Positions 58,865 through 64,000 of a DNA stretch of 64,000 nt are shown here, one piece after another. The stretch lies in NCBI RefSeq assembly GCF_018326305.1, contig NZ_AP023416.1, positions 372,001 to 436,000 on the forward strand. Direction: 5' to 3'. The notes below the pieces were generated by a model that saw nothing but the letters and a program-made list of their open reading frames with translations, made no database searches and was not told where the DNA came from. A program made the translations under genes and the position numbers. Positions within the stretch are counted from its first letter, which is position 1; each line of letters begins with the position of its first letter. This DNA is from Vescimonas fastidiosa. GTDB taxonomy: Bacteria > Bacillota > Clostridia > Oscillospirales > Oscillospiraceae.

Positions 58865-60844
58865 GTGAAAAAAGGACGGGCTCTGCCGCCGGAGGCGCGG
58901 AAGCTGGCGGCGGCAGTGAAATGGCCCCTGCTGGGCTTTTTGCTGTGCGGCGGACAGGTGGCGGGACTTTATGCCCCCTTTGCCCTGGCCGCTGTGGCGG
59001 TGGCCGGAATACGGCTGGCGGGCCTGGGGGCTGTGCTGGGTGTGGCCGGGGGCGCATTTGTATTTATGGATTTCCAGTCGGGGCTGCGGTGTGCGGCGGC
59101 GGCCATCCTTATTTTTGCCGCCAACACGGCGCTCTACGACACGGCGGTGTACAAAAAGCCGTATTTCAGGCCGGCTTGCACGGCGGTATTCTTTCTGCTG
59201 GTGCAGAGCATTTATTTGCTGGGACGCAGCGCCTCAAGCTGGCTTTTGGCCCTGTGCGCCGGGGCGGCAGCGGCAGGGGCCGCGTGGCTGCGGGAGCGGA
59301 AGCTGGAGAACTGGGGATTTCTGTGCGGCCTGGCTCTGGCGCTGCTGCCGGTATCGGCCTACGGCTTTTCCCTGGGGCGGGTGGCGCTGATGGCCCTGCT
59401 GCTGGCGGCGGGACGGGGGTGCAGCGTGTCCCAGTGTGCGGCCCTGGGGGGCTGCCTGGGCCTATTGGCTGACCTGACAGCTACGGAGCCGGTGGTGCTT
59501 TTGGCGCTGATTTACGGAGCCGGTGGTGCGGTGAGCGGCCTTTTGCGGCGGCTGCCCCGGGGGGTGTGCGGCCTGTGCGCCGCCGCCGTCAGCGGGGGAC
59601 TGGCGCTACTCTTTGGGGCGGATGTTCTGCCGGTGACCCTGTGGGAGTGCGGAGCGGGGGCAGGCATCTATGCACTTCTGCCAAAAAAAATCCTGCCGGG
59701 GCTCTACGCCGCCGGGAAGCGGGCAGAAAACACGCCGGAGCCTGCGGCGGCGCCCTATGCCCGGCCTGCGGCGGCTCTGCGAGCCCTCTATGACAGCTTT
59801 TTCCGGGGACAGCAGCCCCGGCCGCCGGAGAATCCGGCGGTGATTTTTGACCGGGCGGCCCAAGAGGTTTGCAGCGGATGCGTGCTGCGCACCGATTGCT
59901 GGCAGAGCCGCTACAGCGACACTTACAGCGCCTTTAACGACGCCTGCCCGGAGCTTATGAAGCGGGGACGGGCGGAGGCCCAGGATTTTCCCCTGCATTT
60001 TTCCTCTCGGTGTGTGCATTTCCCGGCCCTCTTGCAGGCCATTGACCGCCAGACCCACGACTATCTCCTGCGCAGGCAGTTTCACCGACAATTACAGGAG
60101 GCCCGGAGCAGCGCCAAGGAGCAGTACGCCTGCCTGTCAGAGCTGCTGGATCAGGCGGCGGTGCCGGTGTCGGGCGGAGACAGCATCGGCTACCGGGTCA
60201 GCACCTCCCTGCGGCCCCGGAGCGGGGAGCATCTGTGCGGGGATCAGGTGGACCACTTCGAGGTGGGAGATGAGGTGTACCTGCTGCTGTGCGACGGCAT
60301 GGGCAGCGGCCAGGAGGCCCACCGGGAGGCGGCCATGACTGTGCGGCTGCTGCGGCAATTTCTGGAGGCGGGGATTCGGCCCGGCCCGGCGCTGAAAACC
60401 CTCAACGCGGCTATGAAACTGCGGGGGGAGAGCTGCGGGGGCTTTTCCACGGTGGACCTGGCGGTGATGCAGCGGCGCAGCGGTACGGTGCAGCTTTACA
60501 AGTGCGGGGCGGCACCGTCCTACCTCAAGCACGGAGGCACCGTGCGGCGGTTTCGCTCCGATGCACCGCCCACGGGCCTATCCGATTCACCCCTGCCCCC
60601 GGACCGGGTGAGCGTGCCCCTTCAGGGCGGGGATTTTCTGGTGCTGGTCAGCGACGGTATAGCCGATCAGAGCTGCGACGAGTGGCTGCTGAACCTGCTG
60701 GCAGGCTTCACCGGGACGGACGCCCGGGAGCTGGCGGCGCTGATATTGGAGGAATCCCGGTGCCGCAAGGGCCTGGGGGACGACTGCGCCGTGATGGTGC
60801 TGCACCTGCCCCTTGCGGGGGAGAACCGAAGCACGGCAGTGTGA
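58865..60844 (+). CDS. spoIIE: Stage II sporulation protein E
   Basis: A 659-residue membrane phosphatase that dephosphorylates SpoIIAA and so activates sigma-F in the forespore. The N-terminal half holds about ten membrane helices (residues 15-285), a middle FtsZ-interacting region has a conserved CSGCVLRTDCW, and the C-terminal PP2C-type domain has LLCDGMGSGQEAHREA, GGFSTVDLAVMQ and LVSDGIADQS with metal-binding Asp residues. Shorter than Bacillus SpoIIE (827). The start is GTG 58865 after AAAGGAGG. No sigma-A/Spo0A promoter could be assigned with confidence. Confidence 0.94.
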   Translation: MKKGRALPPEARKLAAAVKWPLLGFLLCGGQVAGLYAPFALAAVAVAGIRLAGLGAVLGVAGGAFVFMDFQSGLRCAAAAILIFAANTALYDTAVYKKPYFRPACTAVFFLLVQSIYLLGRSASSWLLALCAGAAAAGAAWLRERKLENWGFLCGLALALLPVSAYGFSLGRVALMALLLAAGRGCSVSQCAALGGCLGLLADLTATEPVVLLALIYGAGGAVSGLLRRLPRGVCGLCAAAVSGGLALLFGADVLPVTLWECGAGAGIYALLPKKILPGLYAAGKRAENTPEPAAAPYARPAAALRALYDSFFRGQQPRPPENPAVIFDRAAQEVCSGCVLRTDCWQSRYSDTYSAFNDACPELMKRGRAEAQDFPLHFSSRCVHFPALLQAIDRQTHDYLLRRQFHRQLQEARSSAKEQYACLSELLDQAAVPVSGGDSIGYRVSTSLRPRSGEHLCGDQVDHFEVGDEVYLLLCDGMGSGQEAHREAAMTVRLLRQFLEAGIRPGPALKTLNAAMKLRGESCGGFSTVDLAVMQRRSGTVQLYKCGAAPSYLKHGGTVRRFRSDAPPTGLSDSPLPPDRVSVPLQGGDFLVLVSDGIADQSCDEWLLNLLAGFTGTDARELAALILEESRCRKGLGDDCAVMVLHLPLAGENRSTAV

Positions 60845-60865
60845 GGGGGCCTTGCGGGGCAAGGC

Positions 60866-61095
60866 AACAGGATCATCGGCCCCTACGAAGCGTTTAACGA
60901 TAGAATTTCGTAGGGCGGCGGGCTGCCCTCAGCCCGCCGCCCTACGGACGGGTTATAAGAGGTGCGGTGCGGTGAGGAATCCCCCAGGCACGGCTTTGCC
61001 GTGCCAGCCCCCTTTAGGCAAGAGGGACGAGGGGACGGGGGATGCGGATTGCCACGACCAGTTTGCGAACTGGTCTCGCAATGACACATTGCAAG
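60866..61095. repeat. Family C array after spoIIE
   Basis: A GGGCGGCGGGCTGCCCTCAG palindrome with CCGCCCTACGG border, an AATCCCCCAGGCACGGC-type unit, and a GATTGCCACGACCAGTTTGC unit. No gene in 60845-61233; a TATAAT at 61169 without a clear -35 may serve the next gene. Confidence 0.8.
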
Positions 61096-61233
61096 GAATG
61101 CAGTGCAAGCCCGGCAGCGGGGTGAAAAGGCATTTTCGACACGCTGCGTTTTTGATGGATTTCGAGTGTATAATTTCCAGGTTCCTTGCCCATACTGAGA
61201 CTATCCGATCCACATTGAAGGAGGGCTTAGGTT

Positions 61234-61506
61234 TTGGTCAAGGGTATTTCCAGGCGGGTCATTGTTGTGGAGTCTCCCGACCCCCGCGTTTTCGATCAGG
61301 CGATCTTTATTCTGCGCAACGATGTGTTGGGGGAGGACGGCGTTTCTTCCCGGCAGCTTGTGGACCAGGCGGTGCGCATCGCCAAGAGCTACACCCGTAC
61401 CCAGGGCCTGCCGCCCCCGAAACGCCACCGCCTGTCCCCGATCATTGCCGCCATTTTGGGCGGCGGGCTCATGGGCCTTGTATGGCTGGCGGCGGCGCTT
61501 TTGTAG
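61234..61506 (+). CDS. Conserved small protein with C-terminal membrane anchor, function unknown
   Basis: A 90-residue protein starting at TTG 61234, with AAGGAGGG eight bases upstream. The N-terminal part (GISRRVIVVESPDPRVFDQAIFIL) looks structured and soluble; residues 68-89 form one membrane helix near the C-terminus (SPIIAAILGGGLMGLVWLAA). I recall similar small proteins in related clostridia, sometimes mislabelled as translation initiation factor; there is no IF domain here. Position between spoIIE and dusB gives no functional hint. Confidence 0.7.
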   Translation: MVKGISRRVIVVESPDPRVFDQAIFILRNDVLGEDGVSSRQLVDQAVRIAKSYTRTQGLPPPKRHRLSPIIAAILGGGLMGLVWLAAALL

Positions 61507-61582
61507 AGGCTGCCGAAAAACCCGGCAAGGCTTTTCGGTGGGCTGATAATTTGCTTTTTTCATCATTTTTTCTCCTCACTTA

Positions 61583-61611
61583 CGGGCGGCCTGGGGTCGC
61601 CCGGCTTTTTT
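61583..61611 (+). terminator. Terminator
   Basis: CGGGCG / CGCCCG stem with a nine-base loop and GGC before six T, 77 bp after the small-protein stop. Confidence 0.75.
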
Positions 61612-61674
61612 ACTTTTCGGCGGGAGAATTCTGTGGTATACTGGGATAAAATCTGAAAAAAGCGAGGAAACGCA

Positions 61675-62643
61675 ATGTATATAGGCGATGTGTTCATCCC
61701 CAATCCCCTGGTGCTGGCCCCTATGGCGGGGGTGACGGACCTGGCCTTTCGCCGGGTGTGCCGGGAGCTGGGGGCCGGGCTGACGGTGACGGAAATGGTC
61801 AGCGCCAAGGCCCTGTGCTACCAGGACAGAAAAAGCCGGGGCCTGCTGAAGCTGGGGCCCGGAGAGCATCCGGTCAGCGCACAAATATTCGGCAGCGACC
61901 CGGTTTGCATGGCCGAGGCGGCGCAGATCGCCCTGGAAATCAGCGGGGCGGACATCCTTGACATCAACATGGGCTGCCCGGTGGGAAAGGTCGTCGGGAA
62001 CGGCGACGGCTCGGCCCTGATGAAGGACCCGGAGAAGGCGGCGCGGATCGCGGAGGCGGTGGTAAAGGCCGTAAAGGTGCCGGTGACGGTGAAGATGCGC
62101 CGGGGCTGGGACAAGGGCAGTATCAACGCCGTGGCCTTGGCGAAAATGCTGGAGCAGGTGGGGGTGGCCGCCGTGGCCGTCCACGGGCGCACCCGGGCGC
62201 AGATGTACGCCGGGGCCGCCGACTGGGTAACCATCCGCCAGGTGAAGCAGGCGGTATCCATTCCGGTGATGGCCAATGGGGATATTTTTTCGGCGGAGGA
62301 TGCGGTGAAGATTTTGCAGTTCACCGGGGCGGACTTTGCCATGATCGGGCGGGGAGCCTTCGGCAATCCGTGGCTGTTTCAGCAGGCTCTGGCGGCTCTG
62401 GAGGGCCGGGAGATCCCGCCCCTGCCGCCGCTGGATGAAAGATGCGACACGGCGGTGCGGCAAATTCACTGGGCCGCCCAGGACAAGGGGGAGCATATTG
62501 CCATTTTGGAGGCACGGAAGCAGTACGCCTGGTATCTAAAGGGCGTGGCCCATGCCAACTATTACAAGGAGCAGATCGTGCGGATGAACACCCTGGAGGA
62601 TGTGACGCGGATCACGGAGGGGATCAAGCGGGATCTGCGGTAG
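61675..62643 (+). CDS. dusB: tRNA-dihydrouridine synthase (DusB type)
   Basis: A 322-residue FMN enzyme reducing uridines in the tRNA D-loop. TIM-barrel features: [20 protein letters not shown], catalytic Cys101 in [30 protein letters not shown] and [26 protein letters not shown]. An extended -10 (TGGTATACT, about 61632-61640) lies upstream. DusB type is chosen from length and the bacterial nifR3-like pattern. Confidence 0.94.
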   Translation: MYIGDVFIPNPLVLAPMAGVTDLAFRRVCRELGAGLTVTEMVSAKALCYQDRKSRGLLKLGPGEHPVSAQIFGSDPVCMAEAAQIALEISGADILDINMGCPVGKVVGNGDGSALMKDPEKAARIAEAVVKAVKVPVTVKMRRGWDKGSINAVALAKMLEQVGVAAVAVHGRTRAQMYAGAADWVTIRQVKQAVSIPVMANGDIFSAEDAVKILQFTGADFAMIGRGAFGNPWLFQQALAALEGREIPPLPPLDERCDTAVRQIHWAAQDKGEHIAILEARKQYAWYLKGVAHANYYKEQIVRMNTLEDVTRITEGIKRDLR

Positions 62644-62652
62644 GGAAAAAGG

Positions 62653-62695
62653 AAAACAGACGGCCGGCCCGGGGTGGGGCTGCCGCCTGTTTTTT
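62653..62695 (+). terminator. dusB terminator
   Basis: Outer stem AAAACAG / CTGTTTT and inner CGGC / GCCG around a GC-rich 17-base loop, ending in a T-run. Confidence 0.7.
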
Positions 62696-62717
62696 AAGAA
62701 GAGGAGAGAAAAACACT

Positions 62718-62837
62718 ATGTACAGGTTTAACTTACAGGATGGAGGGGGAATTGTCAACGGCGCAGGGACAGGATTCATAAATTGTTTACAAGAATGGGA
62801 CAAAATGCCTATTGCATATTCAAAAAATGCGTGGTAA
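62718..62837 (+). CDS. Possible 39-residue peptide upstream of marR
   Basis: AGAGGAG then ATG 62718, encoding a peptide beginning MYRFNLQDGGG and ending YSKNAW. No family recognised and no hydrophobic helix. The 3' end overlaps the marR promoter. It may be a leader peptide or chance frame; the SD-to-ATG distance (about 10) is slightly long. Confidence 0.3.
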   Translation: MYRFNLQDGGGIVNGAGTGFINCLQEWDKMPIAYSKNAW

Positions 62838-62840
62838 TAT
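62812..62840 (+). promoter_or_regulatory. Promoter of the marR-ABC operon
   Basis: TTGCAT (62812-62817), 17-bp spacer, TAATAT (62835-62840). Confidence 0.7.
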
Positions 62841-62855
62841 TTAGTCCTCTAAAAG

Positions 62856-62867
62856 TTAGCACGCTAA
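62856..62867. promoter_or_regulatory. Candidate MarR operator
   Basis: TTAGC AC GCTAA, a 5-bp perfect inverted repeat about ten bases after the predicted transcription start and 25 bp before the marR start; position fits autorepression. Confidence 0.6.
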
Positions 62868-62891
62868 ATTTATAAAAAGGAGGGATGGACC

Positions 62892-63350
62892 GTGAAGTGC
62901 TGTGACGCACAGCAGGAGCATTTCGGCCCGCTGCTGGGATACTGTGACCACCAGATGATGAAGCTGATGGTGCGCAAGCTGCGGGGGTACGATGTGTCGC
63001 CTATGCAGTGCCGCACCCTGACCTTTCTCTATGAGCAGCAGGGGGATGTGACCCAGAAAAAGCTCCAGGAATTTCTGCGGGTGAAGCCGCCTACGGTGAA
63101 CGGCATCGTGGAGCGGCTGGAGGAAAAGCATCTGCTGACCCGGAGCATTTCTCCCGGGGACGGACGGTGCAAGCTGCTGCATTTGACTGAGGAGGGGCGG
63201 TGCTTTTATCAGGAGTTTATCGCCATTACGGAGGAGGTCCACCGGCAGGCGGAGCGGGGCTTCACAGAGGATGAGGTGAAGCTGCTGCAGAGCTTTTTAG
63301 TGCGGGTGGCTGAGAATTTGTCCCGGGAAACGGAGGAAAAACATCCATGA
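62892..63350 (+). CDS. MarR-family transcriptional regulator
   Basis: A 152-residue winged-helix regulator with the MarR core VTQKKLQEFLRVKPPTVNGIVERLEEKHLLTRS and wing DGRCKLLHLTEEG. Start GTG 62892 after AAGGAGGG. Two cysteines at the N-terminus (C3, C4). Its last codons overlap the ABC-transporter ATG (ATGA), a classical local-regulator plus multidrug-exporter arrangement, so it probably represses its own operon. Confidence 0.92.
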   Translation: MKCCDAQQEHFGPLLGYCDHQMMKLMVRKLRGYDVSPMQCRTLTFLYEQQGDVTQKKLQEFLRVKPPTVNGIVERLEEKHLLTRSISPGDGRCKLLHLTEEGRCFYQEFIAITEEVHRQAERGFTEDEVKLLQSFLVRVAENLSRETEEKHP

Positions 63351-64000
63351 AGAAGAAAAAACTATTCGACTATACCGCCGGGTACCGGGGGCTCATTATA
63401 CTGGGCATCCTGTGCTCGGCGGGGGAGGCCGTGCTGGAGCTGCTGCTGCCCCAGGTCATGAGCGACATTGTGGACATCGGCATTCAGAACGGAGACAGAG
63501 AGTATATTTTGATGGCGGGGCTTAAGATGGTGCTGATGGCCCTGGTGGCCCTGGCACTGGGCGTGGGGGCGGCGGTGCTGGCCTCCAAGGCCGGCATGGG
63601 CTTCGGCGCCAATCTCCGGGCTGCGGAATATCGGCAGGTGCAGAGGTTCTCCTTTGCAAACATTGAGCATTTTTCCACGGCCTCGCTGATTACCCGGCTC
63701 ACCAACGATGTGAGCAGCCTGCAGATGACCTTGATGATGGGGATGCGGATGCTGGTGCGGGCCCCGGTGATGCTGGTGACGGCCCTGGTGATGGCCCTCA
63801 TCATCAGTACACGGCTGAGCCAGGTGTTCCTGGTGGTGATACCCCTGCTGGTGCTGGGGGTGGCCCTGGTGCTGGGAAAGGTGGGGCCGTTCTTCACCTC
63901 CCTGCAGAAGGCCACAGATGACCTGAACCTGGTGGTACAGGAGGATCTGAACGCCATCCGGGTGGTGAAATCCTTCGTGCGGGAGGATGTGGAAAAGGAG
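63347..64000 (+). CDS. ABC exporter (permease-ATPase fusion), N-terminal part
   Basis: 218 residues of a type I ABC exporter before the window edge. It begins MKKKKLFDYTAGYRGL, has membrane helices at about 15-37, 58-82 and 133-180, and the intracellular-loop signature GANLRAAEYRQVQRFSFANIE followed by SLITRLTNDVSSLQ. The ATPase domain lies outside the window. In MarR-linked operons such transporters are often encoded as a pair of half-transporters (BmrC/D-like) for drug efflux. Confidence 0.93.
   Translation, partial: MKKKKLFDYTAGYRGLIILGILCSAGEAVLELLLPQVMSDIVDIGIQNGDREYILMAGLKMVLMALVALALGVGAAVLASKAGMGFGANLRAAEYRQVQRFSFANIEHFSTASLITRLTNDVSSLQMTLMMGMRMLVRAPVMLVTALVMALIISTRLSQVFLVVIPLLVLGVALVLGKVGPFFTSLQKATDDLNLVVQEDLNAIRVVKSFVREDVEKE

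Noticed and set aside
61135..61141. Spo0A box (TTCGACA) upstream of the small protein gene
   Set aside because: A single 7-base match with no second box and no clear promoter at the right distance; similar matches occur in family A ends by chance.
1..64000. Prophage, integrative element, transposase, restriction or toxin-antitoxin system
   Set aside because: No integrase, transposase, capsid, methylase or toxin-like product is seen on either strand; all mobile-looking DNA is non-coding repeats.

Overview
The window looks like chromosomal DNA of a spore-forming, anaerobic, high-G+C Firmicute, most likely an Oscillospiraceae-type gut Clostridium (Oscillibacter/Vescimonas-like; inferred from gene content and repeat style, not from a search). 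Evidence for this is the set of sporulation genes (spoIIE, yqfC, yqfD, a ylbJ-like gene, a yaaH-like cortex hydrolase with a candidate sigma-E promoter), a single-chain pyruvate:ferredoxin oxidoreductase, an ileS T-box riboswitch, low-G+C-Gram-positive operon orders and dense intergenic palindromic repeats. I see no phage, plasmid, transposase, CRISPR array or toxin-antitoxin module.

Layout. 1-8 kb: end of glycine-cleavage P-protein subunit 2, lpdA and 5-formyl-THF cyclo-ligase, then a PPC-domain protein, an O-antigen-ligase-like membrane protein, a DMT exporter, glycerate kinase and an E2-like acyltransferase that lacks the catalytic His. 8-10.3 kb (minus): a short glycan-initiation operon (Wzz-like, PglC-like, PglD-like). 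10.7-19 kb (minus): tRNA-Ala(CGC), ileS behind a T-box, a small membrane protein, cinA, thiI, comM/yifB. 19.3-27 kb: nifJ, a LysR regulator, small membrane proteins, a xanthine/uracil permease. 27-31.5 kb (minus): uvrC, recG and an HxlR regulator divergent from a LysE exporter. 32-38 kb: truA, yaaH-like, feoB, ylbJ-like. 38.3-45 kb: yqfC-yqfD-phoH-ybeY, DUF1287 and GNAT genes, then era-yqzL-recO. 46-49 kb: mutS2 and HPr. 49.3-58.3 kb: the classic rimP-nusA-ylxR-ylxQ-infB-rbfA-nrnA-truB-ribF translation operon. 58.8-64 kb: spoIIE, a conserved small protein, dusB, and a marR-ABC exporter pair running off the end.

The most unusual content is between the genes. Three kinds of repeat are present. 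Family A is a hairpin-rich element of about 180-200 bp, with four near-full copies and four deleted derivatives. Family B is an unrelated element of 160-171 bp with two copies, one at the end of infB and one at the start of truB. Family C consists of modular palindrome arrays of up to 1 kb in which different palindromic cores sit in a constant frame. Stems in A and B change sequence on both sides while staying paired. Two A copies and both B copies are flanked by direct repeats of about 25-60 bp that are copies of the host target (a terminator, the 3' end of infB, or the 5' end of truB). This suggests a mobile, structure-selected element that makes long target duplications and leaves one intact copy of the gene or terminator.

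How the genes fit together: most are housekeeping (translation, tRNA and ribosome maturation, DNA repair) with sporulation genes interleaved. Visible regulation includes the T-box on ileS, a terminator in the rimP leader, a promoter buried in a hairpin that hides the truA ribosome-binding site, and a palindromic candidate operator at marR. Promoter and terminator calls are by eye.
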